A stretch of DNA of 64,000 nucleotides from JAHQVI01 sp050330195 (GCA_050330195.1 JBHJOB010000035.1:1-64000); one strand, 5' to 3'. Counted from the stretch's first letter, positions 8,298 to 18,092 are shown. Notes: generated from the sequence alone by a model not told the origin. Program-made: numbers and translations.

Positions 8298-9923
8298 CTA
8301 AACCAGCCGGCTCTGCTCCACCGCCGCCTCGATGAAGGAGGCGAAGAGGGGATGCGGGTCGAAGGGCCGCGACTTCAGCTCGGGATGAAACTGCACGCCG
8401 ATGAACCACGGATGCTCGGGGATCTCCACGATTTCCGGAAGCGCCCCGTCCGGCGAGGTGCCTGAGAATCTCAGACCGGCGCGCTCAAGCTGCGGCCGGT
8501 AGTTCATGTTGACCTCATATCGGTGGCGATGCCGCTCGGCGATCTCCGAGGCGCCGTAAATCTGCGCGGCGCGGCTGCCTTCACGCAGATGCGCGGGATA
8601 TGAGCCAAGCCGCATCGTTCCGCCCAGATCCCCGTCGGCACGCCGTTTCTCCAGCGCATCGCCCTGCATCCATTCGGTCATCAGTCCGACGACAGGGTTC
8701 TGCGTCTCTCCAAATTCGGTGGAACTGGCATCGTTGATCCCGGCGACATGGCGGGCAACCTCGATCACCGCCATCTGCATCCCGAAGCAGATGCCGAAAT
8801 AGGGCACGCCCCGCATCCGCGCATATCGCGCCGCCTCGATCTTGCCTTGAGCGCCGCGCTCGCCGAAACCGCCCGGCACCAGAATGCCGTGCACATTCTC
8901 GAAATGATCGGCTGGCGACGCGCTCTCCAACTCCTCGGAACTGACCCAGGAAATATTCACGCCGACCCGATTCGCGATCCCGCCATGCACGAGCGCCTGC
9001 ACCAGCGATTTATAGGCGTCGTTCAGCCCGGTGTATTTGCCGACGATCGCCACATTCACATGGCCGTCCGGTGATGCGATACGCCGGGAAATCTCCTCCC
9101 AGCGGCCAAGATCGGGCGCGGGCGCCTCGATCCCGAACGCCTCAAGCACTTCATTGTCGAGCCCTTCCTTGTGGTAGGCGACCGGCACGTCGTAAATATT
9201 GGCGACATCCAGCGCCTGAATCACCGCCGACGGCCGCACATTGCAGAACAAAGCAATCTTGCGGCGCTCCTCGACCGGGATCGGCCTGTCGGACCGGCAG
9301 AGCAGGATATCGGGCTGAATGCCGATCGAGCGCAACTCCTTGACCGAATGCTGGGTCGGCTTGGTCTTCAACTCGCCCGCTGCGGGGATATAAGGCAGCA
9401 GCGTCAGATGAATGTAGATTGCGTCGCCGCGCGGGAGTTCGTTGCCAAGCTGGCGGATGGCCTCGAAAAATGGCAGCCCCTCGATATCGCCGACGGTGCC
9501 GCCGATCTCCACGAGGACAAAGTCCACCCCCTCATTGCCGGACAGCACGAATTCCTTGATGGCGTTGGTGACATGGGGAATGACCTGCACCGTTCCGCCA
9601 AGATAGTCGCCGCGACGCTCGCGGGCGAGAATGTCCTGATAGATGCGCCCCGTGGTGACATTGTCGGCCTTCGTCGCCGAAACGCCGGTGAAGCGTTCGT
9701 AATGCCCGAGGTCGAGGTCGGTTTCGGCCCCGTCATCGGTTACGAACACCTCGCCATGCTGATACGGGCTCATCGTGCCCGGATCGACGTTGAGATAGGG
9801 ATCGAGCTTGCGCAGGCGGACCTTGAAGCCACGCGCCTGAAGCAAAGCACCAAGTGCTGCGGATGCCAGACCTTTTCCGAGGGAAGAGACCACGCCGCCA
9901 GTGATGAAGATATATCGCGCCAT
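8298..9923 (-). CDS. pyrG: CTP synthase
   Basis: 541 residues, the normal family length. The N-terminal amidoligase domain (about 1-265) has the P-loop FITGGVVSSLGKGLASA and the Mg/UTP region EIGGTVGDIEGLPFFEA. The C-terminal class I glutaminase domain has the nucleophile Cys near residue 380 in YFGICFGMQ and the His-Pro-Glu of GVQFHPELKSRPFDPHPLF. It makes CTP from UTP, glutamine and ATP in the cytoplasm. In many relatives secG lies next to pyrG; here the upstream 450 bases hold no gene. Confidence 0.98.
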   Translation of the reverse strand: MARYIFITGGVVSSLGKGLASAALGALLQARGFKVRLRKLDPYLNVDPGTMSPYQHGEVFVTDDGAETDLDLGHYERFTGVSATKADNVTTGRIYQDILARERRGDYLGGTVQVIPHVTNAIKEFVLSGNEGVDFVLVEIGGTVGDIEGLPFFEAIRQLGNELPRGDAIYIHLTLLPYIPAAGELKTKPTQHSVKELRSIGIQPDILLCRSDRPIPVEERRKIALFCNVRPSAVIQALDVANIYDVPVAYHKEGLDNEVLEAFGIEAPAPDLGRWEEISRRIASPDGHVNVAIVGKYTGLNDAYKSLVQALVHGGIANRVGVNISWVSSEELESASPADHFENVHGILVPGGFGERGAQGKIEAARYARMRGVPYFGICFGMQMAVIEVARHVAGINDASSTEFGETQNPVVGLMTEWMQGDALEKRRADGDLGGTMRLGSYPAHLREGSRAAQIYGASEIAERHRHRYEVNMNYRPQLERAGLRFSGTSPDGALPEIVEIPEHPWFIGVQFHPELKSRPFDPHPLFASFIEAAVEQSRLV

Positions 9924-10369
9924 GGGCTTGCAGAATACACAAGCCTGCGCCGATTCGAAGTGCGAAATAACCGCACCCTGCCGAGTTATCCCAACTTTTG
10001 ACGTCAGCGTTGCCCGCGTGAGGGCGCTGACGCAGCCACCTCGGCGACGCCTCGCCGCCTGACGCCTTGCTTATGCGGCAGTTTCACCAAACGCCGGCTT
10101 GCCGCCTCCGCCTGGATCGATGCACTGGCGTCCCGGCTTGCGGCAGGTTAAAAGCGGATGTACTTGTTATTATAATTAATTGGTCGGCTTCCGCTAAGTT
10201 CGGATGCATCGGGAATCAGAACGTGCTACCAAAGTTGGAACAAACCGCAGGGTCGGCACTATTGAATGAAGAAAATGAGGCGCCGCAATAATAAACTGAA
10301 CCGTGGCAACCTCAATGGCGTGGGGAAATGCGACGATCCGTGTGCGTCGCCGCGCGGACGGGGTAGGAA
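9924..10369. other. Intergenic stretch with a dispersed repeat
   Basis: No supportable gene lies between the divergent pyrG and the membrane-protein gene. It holds a roughly 50-base sequence (about 10078-10128), including a TGGATCGATGCACTGG core, that recurs at 60740-60790. A short AT-rich patch (TTGTTATTATAATTAATT, near 10166) could be promoter sequence. Confidence 0.5.
10078..10128 (+). repeat. Dispersed repeat, family C, copy 1
   Basis: Aligns over about 50 bases with 60740-60790. The final 16 bases (TGGATCGATGCACTGG) are identical and the remainder is about two-thirds identical by eye. Confidence 0.5.
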
Positions 10370-11029
10370 ATGGCCGAGTATTATGCCTGGACGGTGACCG
10401 GGGTCGTAACCGGTCTCAAGAGCTGGTCGGAGCCGGATTTCGGCGATGCGCCCGACAGCGAGGGAGAACTCGGCGAGGGTAACGCGCCTGTCCACATCGC
10501 CTCCAGAATGGTCGAGCGCCAGACATTCTTCATCCGCCAGCGCGATGGGCGTGAAATCGAGGTCAGCCTCGCCGATAGCGGTCTGACATTGCGCAACGGT
10601 CATGTGCTCACGGCCATCTGGGTCGCGCGCAAGGGTATGAAACACGGTTTCTGCGTGCTGATCGACAATCACACGACGGGCGCGCAGGTCCGCCTTTCCC
10701 ACAACGTCAAGCTGATCCGCCCAAAGGTCGGCCTCGCGCTGACGGCGAAATACGGCGCCTTCGCGACCCTGCCCGCATTGCTGGCCATGGCCATGTGGCT
10801 GCTCGTGCCGGGCAGCTTGCGGTCGATCGACGTGAACACCTTTTTCATCGTCGCGACCATCGGGGTGATCGTGCTCTTCGTCATCGGACTGGTCGTGGCT
10901 AAGCTGGTGCTCGATTACCTGCAGGCGGACGATCGACAGAAGATCTGGCAGGTGGCCGATGAAGCCTCCTCCGAAATCCGCACCTCGCTGCGTCAACAGC
11001 CCCCCCAGCGCCCCCGTCCGCGAATGTAG
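10370..11029 (+). CDS. Membrane protein of unknown function
   Basis: 219 residues, family not recognised. The first 130 residues are soluble and beta-rich in appearance (RQTFFIRQRDGREIEVSLADSGLTLRNGHVLTAIWV). Two strong membrane segments follow (about 136-153 and 163-185), then a short basic, proline-rich cytoplasmic tail. This resembles proteins with an N-terminal sensor-like domain anchored by a C-terminal hairpin. GGTAGGA precedes the ATG. The gene is isolated. Confidence 0.75.
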   Translation: MAEYYAWTVTGVVTGLKSWSEPDFGDAPDSEGELGEGNAPVHIASRMVERQTFFIRQRDGREIEVSLADSGLTLRNGHVLTAIWVARKGMKHGFCVLIDNHTTGAQVRLSHNVKLIRPKVGLALTAKYGAFATLPALLAMAMWLLVPGSLRSIDVNTFFIVATIGVIVLFVIGLVVAKLVLDYLQADDRQKIWQVADEASSEIRTSLRQQPPQRPRPRM

Positions 11030-11393
11030 GTCCGGCGGAGGCGCGGCAACGGCTACCCCTCCTTAACGTCTAAAAATCTGCTCGTTGAGTTGCGCTGAAT
11101 GAAATTTTTTCACACCCAAACGGATCGGCGAACTCATACCGATCCCGACCGCGCCAGGCATCATCGAACATTGCTTGACTGGTGAAGCGTCATATGACGG
11201 CAAGTGCCGCCTCGTTGCAGCCTAAGGGCGACGCTAAGCTCAAAGCCGAATTGGGCTATGAGCGGTCATTGAGCCTCGCGATCTCGAAGCATTGGCTAAC
11301 ATGATGCCGACGGACGGCTTGGCAGATCAGATTTTCGCGGGTTATGGTGTGCCGCGCTTGTAGCAACAGCCGCCCGATCGAAGGAGTATTGAA
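11030..11393. other. Intergenic stretch, nothing recognised
   Basis: About 360 bases. Codon-like patterns around 11160-11330 break up with stops in every frame, so this could be an old gene remnant, but I cannot name one. Confidence 0.35.
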
Positions 11394-11735
11394 ATGCCTA
11401 GGTATTTGATATCGTTCGATGATGGCTCAATGAACCACATTCCCGATGAAGAATGGCCGATGGTTGGCGAGGCTTCACACGCGGTCGTTCGGGAGGCAAA
11501 GGCTGCCGGGGTCTGGATTTTCGGTTGCGGGGTTCAGCGACAGCAATCGACAATCGTTGCGACTGATGGAACCGTCACACTTGGGCCTGAGCGTGAGACA
11601 AAGGCCGTCATTGGAGGGTTCTCGATCATCGAGGTGGATTCGCGCGATGAGGCGCTAGTTTGGGCGGCGCGGATCGCCGACGCCTGTCGATGCGCGCAAG
11701 AGGTTCGCGAGATCATGTTCGACCCAGAATCCTGA
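11394..11735 (+). CDS. YCII-related domain protein
   Basis: 113 residues with the ferredoxin-like YCII fold pattern. It has an N-terminal strand PRYLISFDDGSM, a helix with the HAVVREAKAAGVWIFGCGV stretch, and GGFSIIEVDSRDEALVWAARIADAC near the end. YCII relatives act as small hydrolases/dehalogenases or as domains of sigma-factor-linked proteins; the substrate here cannot be told. The start is supported by AAGGAG five bases upstream. Confidence 0.75.
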   Translation: MPRYLISFDDGSMNHIPDEEWPMVGEASHAVVREAKAAGVWIFGCGVQRQQSTIVATDGTVTLGPERETKAVIGGFSIIEVDSRDEALVWAARIADACRCAQEVREIMFDPES

Positions 11736-11956
11736 AGCAGGCTAGATTTTCCGGTCCCTGTCGTGTCATGTGTCGGAGCAAATACTGGAAGCCCTGCGAC
11801 GTAATTTTCGACAGGGAATGCCTTGTGCGAACGGCAGCTTCCAGCGCACTCTCTCCGTTGGACACCAAGATAAGCCAAGGGCCTAAATGGCCAACACGAT
11901 ACTCTCGCCAACCGCGACGAACGACCGGAATGGCGTCAATCTGCGCTGATCGCAAC

Positions 11957-13606
11957 CTAATGCCGATCCGCCCCACGCCCCATGCGGTCCTTCAGGAAAA
12001 ACAGGCCGATGACGAAGGTCGTCAGCGCCACGCCGACCGGATACCACAGCCCGTAATAGATGTTGCCGGACACCGCGACCATCGACGTCGCGACGAGCGG
12101 CAGCATCCCGCCGAACCAGCCATTGCCGATATGGTAGGGCAATGACAGCGAGGTGTAGCGGATGCGGGCCGGGAACAGATCGACCAGGAACGCCGCCATC
12201 GGGCCGTAGACCATGCACACATAGAGCATCATGATCGTCAGCAGCAGGATGACGAGCGGCACATTCATCTTGTTGACGTCCGCCTTGAGCGGATAGCCCT
12301 GCACCGTCAGCGCCAGTAGAATATTGTCCTTCCGCTTGGCGGTTTCCCAATTGTCGATGGGCAGCGGATCGAGATTGCCGACGGTGATGGCGCCCGGCGA
12401 TCCCGCCACATGCGCGGATTCGAAGGACAGCCCCAGCTTGGTCAGGTAATCCTTGGCGCGGTCGCAGTCGGAAAAGTCGCTCCAGGGGCCGACGAAGATG
12501 TGGAAGCTGCACGTATCGGCATCCGTGGTCAACACGATCCGGGTGTTTTTCTGGAAGGCGGCGAGATCAGGGTTGACGGCCTTGGTCAGCGCTGAAAAGA
12601 GGGGAAAATAGGTCAGCGCCGCAAGCAGGCAGCCAGCGAGGATGATCGGCTTTCGCCCGATCTTGTCCGACAGCCACCCGAAGACCACGAAGAACGGCGT
12701 GCCGAGCAAGAGCACGATCATCATGATCTGATAGGCGACGTCGTAATCCGTTTTCAGAGTGATCTGCAGGAAGAACAGCGCGTAGAACTGGCCTGTATAC
12801 CAGACGACGCCCTGCCCCGCCGTTGCGCCGAGAAGCGCTAGCAGGACTGTCTTGCCGTTACGCGCCTTGAAAAAGCTTTCCGCAATCGGCGCATCCGAGA
12901 TCTGGCCCGCTTCCTTCATGTATTTGTAAAGCGGCGACTCGCTGAGGCGGAGCCGGATGTAGGCCGAGAAAATCAGCAGAAAGATAGAGAGCAGAAACGG
13001 AACGCGCCAGCCCCAATCCCTGAAACTTTCGTCCGGTATGATCGAACGGCACAGAACTATGACGAGCAGTGAAAAGAAAAAGCCCAGCGTCGCCGTCGTC
13101 TGGATCCAGCTTGTCGCCAGCCCGCGCTGCGAGACCGGGGTGTGCTCGGCGACATAGGTTGCCGCGCCGCCATATTCGCCGCCAAGCGCAAAGCCCTGCG
13201 CCAGCCGCAAGAGCACCAGCATGAAGGGCGCGAACCAGCCGATCTGTTCATATGTGGGCAGCAGCCCCACGGCAAAGGTGGAAACGCCCATCAGCACGAT
13301 GGTTATGAGAAATGCGTATTTTCGCCCCAGCCGGTCCCCGATGCGCCCGAAATAGATTGCGCCAAAAGGGCGGATGAGAAAGCCCGCCGCATAGGTCGCC
13401 AGCGCGGACAGCAATGCGGCCGTATCATTGCCGGGAGGGAAGAACAGCGCTGCAAAGAATGGCGCGAGGGTGGCGTAGAGATAAAAATCGTACCATTCGA
13501 AAACGGTGCCGAGCGACGAGGCGAACACGACGCGCCGGTGTTCCGCCGGGCTCACGAAAACAATGGCAGGCCGCCGTGGCGCGTGGCCAGCATTAGCGTA
13601 ACGCAT
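11957..13606 (-). CDS. MFS transporter, metabolite:H+ symporter (MHS) family
   Basis: About 549 residues and 12 predicted membrane helices. The MHS signatures are SSLGTVFEWYDFYLYATLAP near the N-terminus, GRIGDRLGRKYA in loop 2-3, and GWLSDKIGRKPII between helices 8 and 9. An extra non-membrane segment of about 100 residues lies between helices 9 and 10 (around residues 340-445). It contains TTDADTCSFHIFVGPWSDF and two Cys, and probably faces the periplasm. I chose the ATG preceded by GGGGGGAG; the first possible start is four codons upstream. Substrate unknown. Inverted repeats upstream (13653-13696) may be operators. Confidence 0.85.
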   Translation of the reverse strand: MRYANAGHAPRRPAIVFVSPAEHRRVVFASSLGTVFEWYDFYLYATLAPFFAALFFPPGNDTAALLSALATYAAGFLIRPFGAIYFGRIGDRLGRKYAFLITIVLMGVSTFAVGLLPTYEQIGWFAPFMLVLLRLAQGFALGGEYGGAATYVAEHTPVSQRGLATSWIQTTATLGFFFSLLVIVLCRSIIPDESFRDWGWRVPFLLSIFLLIFSAYIRLRLSESPLYKYMKEAGQISDAPIAESFFKARNGKTVLLALLGATAGQGVVWYTGQFYALFFLQITLKTDYDVAYQIMMIVLLLGTPFFVVFGWLSDKIGRKPIILAGCLLAALTYFPLFSALTKAVNPDLAAFQKNTRIVLTTDADTCSFHIFVGPWSDFSDCDRAKDYLTKLGLSFESAHVAGSPGAITVGNLDPLPIDNWETAKRKDNILLALTVQGYPLKADVNKMNVPLVILLLTIMMLYVCMVYGPMAAFLVDLFPARIRYTSLSLPYHIGNGWFGGMLPLVATSMVAVSGNIYYGLWYPVGVALTTFVIGLFFLKDRMGRGADRH

Positions 13607-13652
13607 AACTCCCCCCATGCAGCCGTTACTCAGGCGGCTGGATGAGGGTTAA

Positions 13653-13696
13653 TGTATACACCGCATCGCGCCTACCTAGACATTTCGGCTAGGTAG
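13653..13696 (-). promoter_or_regulatory. Inverted repeats upstream of the MFS gene, possible operator
   Basis: CTACCTAG (13672-13679) and CTAGGTAG (13689-13696) form an 8-base inverted repeat with a 9-base spacer. TGTATACA (about 13653-13660) is a self-complementary octamer resembling GntR-family operator cores. Both lie 45-90 bases upstream of the chosen start. Confidence 0.4.
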
Positions 13697-13882
13697 TAAA
13701 CCTAATGGATTGAATTGGGCTTTGCTAGCGGACTTTTGCGCAAAATTATCGCCCCGCCGACGCGCAAGGCGCTGAAATCATTGTATATGCGCCACACGGG
13801 ATTGAATGCCGCGACAGGGGTGCGAGAGATGCGCCATGAAATGGCCGGGGCCGGGGAAACTGACCGCCGGATCGGCGACAAT

Positions 13883-14350
13883 TCAGATCCGCGTCGTGCC
13901 TCTGAAGCGGGCGAAGACGCTCTCTGCCTGCGCGCCGAACAGCACCACGTCGTAAGCCTCGGGATCGGCGCCTTCGACTTCCATGCCCGGCGAACCGATC
14001 GGCATTCCCGGAACGGCAAGCCCCCGCCCGACCGGCTTTTCCTTCAGCAGCCGCGAAATCGCCGCAGCGGGAACGTGGCCTTCAACCACGTAGCCTGCGA
14101 TCTCCGCCGTATGGCAGGAAGAAAGATGCGCCGGAACGCCGAGTTGCTGCTTGAGGGCGGGCAGATCCGAACTCTCATCGACGGCAACCGTAAAACCCGC
14201 CGCGCGCAGATGATCGACCCAGGCCCCGCAACAGCCGCAGGACGGGTCCTTGTGGACCTTGATCGCGGGCAAGGTCTCCGCGTGAAGCGGATGGATCAGC
14301 CCGGCGCCTGCAAAAGCGCAAATTGCAATGAACGAGCGACGTGTCAACAT
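13883..14350 (-). CDS. DUF411 family metal-binding protein
   Basis: About 155 residues. A signal peptide begins LTRRSFIAICAFAGAG, with Arg-Arg ahead of the hydrophobic core and cleavage likely after HA. The DUF411 motif follows: KVHKDPSCGCCGAWVDHLRAAGF, a Cys-X-Cys-Cys cluster, then CHTAEIAGYVVEGHVPAAAI. Members are periplasmic proteins often linked to copper or other metal handling. The true start is probably the second Met, preceded by AAGGG. No copper pump is adjacent. Confidence 0.85.
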   Translation of the reverse strand: MLTRRSFIAICAFAGAGLIHPLHAETLPAIKVHKDPSCGCCGAWVDHLRAAGFTVAVDESSDLPALKQQLGVPAHLSSCHTAEIAGYVVEGHVPAAAISRLLKEKPVGRGLAVPGMPIGSPGMEVEGADPEAYDVVLFGAQAESVFARFRGTTRI

Positions 14351-14536
14351 GGCTTGACCCTTCATCGAATATGGAACGCAGCGAGCGTTTGCCTACCCAT
14401 AAGGCAACAGGCGGACAAATGCCAACGCCGTCCGGCAACAGGCTCAAACAATATCAAAATATGCCGGTCGATTTAAGGCGGCGAAAATGCGCCGCACGTA
14501 ACGTGCAGTTTGCGAAACGATGCATAGCGGCGCGAA

Positions 14537-14839
14537 ATGCTCTCCCGGGACTGCGTGATCATTACGGCGAATATCTGCGTGATCACTTTTGTTCTGCTTG
14601 CCACCGTGCTTGTGCCGACCAGTTCTTTCGTAGCCGTCGTCATGCCGCCGGGGACAAGGGCGGAGGCAACTGTCGCCGCAGTCGCGGAAGCCGGCGGCTC
14701 GCTCATCGCACCGGGGCGGGTGGCCTGGATCGTGATCGCTCACTCGGGGCAAGAGGATTTCGTTTCGCGTCTTCGCGGCGCAGGGGCCTGGTTCGTCCTC
14801 AATCATCGCATCCTGTCCGGATGCATGTCCGGCAGTTAA
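14537..14839 (+). CDS. Small single-span membrane protein of unknown function
   Basis: 100 residues. A membrane helix at about 6-36 is followed by a soluble segment (PPGTRAEATVAAVAEAGGSLIAPGRVAWIVIAH) and a Cys-containing end (GAGAWFVLNHRILSGC). Its composition and reading-frame quality look like a real alphaproteobacterial gene, and it ends 20 bases before the chemoreceptor gene, so the two may be co-transcribed. I cannot assign a family. Confidence 0.55.
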   Translation: MLSRDCVIITANICVITFVLLATVLVPTSSFVAVVMPPGTRAEATVAAVAEAGGSLIAPGRVAWIVIAHSGQEDFVSRLRGAGAWFVLNHRILSGCMSGS

Positions 14840-14859
14840 GGATTGACGGCTAACAGACA

Positions 14860-16317
14860 ATGACAACGCTCGATCGCCTCCGCTCCTGGTTCTCCATCGC
14901 CATCATCGCGCTGATCTGGATCAATACCGCGCTCATTGTCGTGCGCTCCTTCTTCACCAGCATGGCGTCGCCATCGGTGCTCATTGCCGGCGGCTTGGCG
15001 ATCGCGGGGGCCGCGACCGTAAGCTGGGCGTTGAACCGGACCGGATCGGCGACGCGCATCGTCACCTCGCTCGCCCTTGCCGCACAGACCGCACTGCTGG
15101 TGTACGGCTTTGCCGGATCGCCGTTGCAGATCGACGTCCATATGTATTTCTTTGCCATGCTGGCGATCTGCGCGGGCTGGATCGACTGGCGCGCCACCGT
15201 CGCTTTCGCCGCACTCACCGCCGTCCACCACGTACTGCTTTTCGCGGCCATTCCCTGGGCGGTGTTTCCCGGCGAAAGCACCTTTGTGCGCGTCATCCTC
15301 CACGCAATCGTCGTGGTTGTCGAACTCGGCGCGCTGGTCGCCATAACCGCGCAGCTCAGGAAATCCTTCGAGCAGGTCGAGATCGTCATTGCGGACGCCA
15401 ATGCCGCGCGCGACGAGGCGCGGGCTCTCGCGCAGAGCCAGACCGAAATCAGCCAGTCCGCGCAAAGCCGCAACGAACAGATGGCTTCGGCCAATGAAAC
15501 GTTCCGCGACACGGTCGCGCAATCGCTGTCCGCGATGGAGAACGAACTTTCGCGGGTCAAGGAAATCGGCCGGCACATGGCGGAAATGGCGGGAAAGGCT
15601 TCGGAAAACGCCCTCAATGTCGCCAGCGCCTCGACCGAGTCGTCCATCAATGCCCAGAATGTGGCGACAGCCGCCGACCGCATGTCCAGCTCGATCGACG
15701 ATATCAACCGCAATCTCTCAAGGACCATGACGACCATTCATACCGCCACGGACACCATCCGCAGCGCCTCCGAAAAGGTGGCCGTGCTTGCCGAAGACGC
15801 AACCAGGATCAACGAGGTCGTCTCGATCATTCAGTCCATCGCCGAGCAGACCAACCTTCTGGCCCTGAACGCCACCATCGAAGCGGCGCGCGCGGGCGAA
15901 AGCGGACGCGGCTTCGCGGTCGTGGCGGGCGAGGTCAAGAACCTGGCCGAACAGACCAGCAAGGCGACGGAGGAAATCGGCGCGCGGATCGCCGCGATCA
16001 CCTCTTCCACGACCGAAACCGTCAACGGCATCAACTCCGCCGTGTCCACGATGGGCGAAGTCTCCGAGCATACAGCCGCTGTCGCAGAAGCGATGAAAAG
16101 CCAGCATGGCCTTACTGGCGAGATCGCGCACAATATCCGCGAAGCAGCGGCCGGCACCGAGCTTGTCGCAAAATCATCCACCGAGGCGAGCGATCACGCC
16201 CAGCAGGGGGCCAGCGCATCGGCCGACATGCTCAAGATGATCGATGCAACCGCCTCCGCCGCGACAACCCTTGAGCATGACATCGACCTGTTCCTGAAAA
16301 AGATCGCCGCCGCATAG
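14860..16317 (+). CDS. Methyl-accepting chemotaxis protein with multi-span membrane sensor
   Basis: 485 residues. The N-terminal 165 residues contain about six membrane helices and no large periplasmic loop, so the sensor is membrane-embedded. There is no clear HAMP domain. A coiled-coil adaptor (about 170-300) leads to the MCP signalling hairpin. Its tip is IQSIAEQTNLLALNATIEAARAGESGRGFAVVAGEV, the highly conserved CheA/CheW-binding region. No che genes lie in the window; the only flagellar-type gene is the fliJ-like one at 59898. Its TAG stop forms the first bases of repeat family B. Confidence 0.92.
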   Translation: MTTLDRLRSWFSIAIIALIWINTALIVVRSFFTSMASPSVLIAGGLAIAGAATVSWALNRTGSATRIVTSLALAAQTALLVYGFAGSPLQIDVHMYFFAMLAICAGWIDWRATVAFAALTAVHHVLLFAAIPWAVFPGESTFVRVILHAIVVVVELGALVAITAQLRKSFEQVEIVIADANAARDEARALAQSQTEISQSAQSRNEQMASANETFRDTVAQSLSAMENELSRVKEIGRHMAEMAGKASENALNVASASTESSINAQNVATAADRMSSSIDDINRNLSRTMTTIHTATDTIRSASEKVAVLAEDATRINEVVSIIQSIAEQTNLLALNATIEAARAGESGRGFAVVAGEVKNLAEQTSKATEEIGARIAAITSSTTETVNGINSAVSTMGEVSEHTAAVAEAMKSQHGLTGEIAHNIREAAAGTELVAKSSTEASDHAQQGASASADMLKMIDATASAATTLEHDIDLFLKKIAAA

Positions 16318-16391
16318 TGTCCCTTGAGATTTCCGAGTCCGCCACGGAGCCGGCCGCGGAATGAGACGAACTTCGGAATCGGGACGATAGC
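16315..16391. repeat. Dispersed palindromic repeat, family B, degenerate copy
   Basis: Begins TAGTGTCCCTTGAGAT at the stop codon of the chemoreceptor gene and ends GACGAACTTCGGAATCGGGACGATAG. The ends match the inverted copy at 51509-51585, while the centre has diverged. Confidence 0.6.
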
Positions 16392-16479
16392 CGCCCGCTC
16401 ACATCGCGGCCCGTGGCTTTTCGTCCCTGCGGACAAAGATTTAGGCTCTAATTTTACGCGCGCCTTGTTATAAGGCCCC

Positions 16480-18060
16480 ATGCTGAGCGCTCTCACAAAT
16501 CTCATCCGGCTGTCCCGCGCCGGGCTCATCCTTGCCTGGCATGGCGTGCCGTTTCTGCCGGCGGGACCGGATGCGCCCCTGCCCGTCCGGCTGTTGCGGC
16601 GGGTCACCGCGCCGTTTCGCGGCAATGCCGATACGCAAGGGGCACGCCTGTCAAAAGCGCTCGCCTCGCTCGGCCCCAGCTACATCAAGCTCGGGCAGTT
16701 CCTCGCCACGCGCCGCGATGTCATCGGACCGGATCTGGCAGCCGATCTGGGCCAGCTACAGGACAAGCTGCCGCCCTTTTCGATGAGCGAAGCCAGGCGG
16801 GCAATCCGCGAAGCGCTCAGCGAGGATGCGGACAAGTTCTTCGCCAGCTTCAGCACGCCGATTGCCGCCGCCTCGATCGCCCAGGTGCACAAGGCTGACG
16901 TCCGCAACGCCGACGGTACGCTCCGGTCCGTCGCGGTGAAGATCCTGCGGCCCGGAATTGAGAAGCGCTTCCGCCGGGATCTCGACAGCTTCTATTTCGC
17001 CGCACGCACGATCGAGCGCTTCCATCCTCCATCTCGCCGTCTGCGGCCCGTGGCGGTCGTCGACGCGCTGGCGGAATGGACGCGGCTGGAGATGGATCTT
17101 CGGCTTGAAGGCGCGGCCATGTCGGAAATGGCGGAGAATATCGAACGGGCGGGCGATCCGGGCTTCCGCGTGCCGAAGGTGGACTGGGAGCGGTCGGCCT
17201 CGCGCGTTCTGACCACCGAATGGGTCGACGCCATCCCGATGGCCGATCTTGCCGCCATCGACCGCGCCGGGATCGACCGCGAAGCGCTCGGCAACCACGT
17301 CATTCGCTCGTTTCTCCGGCAGGCCATGCGCGACGGCTTTTTCCACGCCGACATGCATCAGGGCAATCTGTTCGTCGAGCCGGACGGGACGCTGGTGCCG
17401 GTCGATTTCGGCATCATGGGACGGCTCGGGCCGAAGGAAAAACGCTTCCTCGCCGAAATCCTCTATGGCTTCCTGATGCGCGATTATCTGCGCTCGGCCC
17501 GGATGCATCTCGACGCAGGCTATGTGCCGCCGCATCACACGGTCGAGGCCTTCGCCCAAGCGCTGCGCTCCATCGGCGAGCCGCTGATGAACCGGACGGC
17601 GGAAGAGATCTCCATGGCGCGGCTGCTCTCGCAGCTTTTCGAGATCACCGAGCTTTTCGACATGAAGACGCGGCCCGAGTTGCTGCTCCTGCAAAAGACG
17701 ATGGTCGTCGTCGAAGGGGTGGCGCGTTCGCTCGATCCGAAGCTGAATATCTGGACAGCGGCGGAGCCGGTCGTGAAGGCATGGATGGCGGAGCAGATTG
17801 GCCCGCGCGCCCGGCTGAACGAGGCCGCTGAAGGGATCGGCGCGCTCGGCGGATTGCTGGCGGATGCGCCGAAACTCGCCGAACAGGCCCGGCGCGCCAG
17901 CGCGGCGCTTGCCGAGGTGAGCGAGAACGGACTGCACCTTGACGACTCGACCGTGCAGCGCATGGCCGCTGCGCAAGCCTCGCGGAACTGGCCGGCTCGC
18001 ACAGCGCTCTGGCTCGGCGCGATTGCGCTGACAGCGATCGCCGTCAAACTCTGGATCTGA
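16480..18060 (+). CDS. ubiB: Ubiquinone biosynthesis accessory kinase-like protein UbiB
   Basis: 526 residues of the ABC1/ADCK family, needed for ubiquinone synthesis at the inner membrane. Visible motifs are the family-specific KLGQFLATRRDVI, the Ala-rich loop AAASIAQVHKA, Lys in VAVKILRPG, and the catalytic/metal loop HADMHQGNLFV...VDFGIMGRLG. One or two hydrophobic helices close the C-terminus. ubiE, often directly upstream in relatives, is not here. A perfect hairpin at 18093-18121 follows. Confidence 0.95.
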   Translation: MLSALTNLIRLSRAGLILAWHGVPFLPAGPDAPLPVRLLRRVTAPFRGNADTQGARLSKALASLGPSYIKLGQFLATRRDVIGPDLAADLGQLQDKLPPFSMSEARRAIREALSEDADKFFASFSTPIAAASIAQVHKADVRNADGTLRSVAVKILRPGIEKRFRRDLDSFYFAARTIERFHPPSRRLRPVAVVDALAEWTRLEMDLRLEGAAMSEMAENIERAGDPGFRVPKVDWERSASRVLTTEWVDAIPMADLAAIDRAGIDREALGNHVIRSFLRQAMRDGFFHADMHQGNLFVEPDGTLVPVDFGIMGRLGPKEKRFLAEILYGFLMRDYLRSARMHLDAGYVPPHHTVEAFAQALRSIGEPLMNRTAEEISMARLLSQLFEITELFDMKTRPELLLLQKTMVVVEGVARSLDPKLNIWTAAEPVVKAWMAEQIGPRARLNEAAEGIGALGGLLADAPKLAEQARRASAALAEVSENGLHLDDSTVQRMAAAQASRNWPARTALWLGAIALTAIAVKLWI

Positions 18061-18092
18061 CGCAGGACGCAACGCTTCGCCCGGAGGCGGGA

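Noticed and set aside
13715..14476. A 253-residue plus-strand frame over the DUF411 gene
   Set aside because: The minus-strand DUF411 gene has a signal peptide and the Cys cluster; the plus frame has neither motif nor ribosome-binding site.
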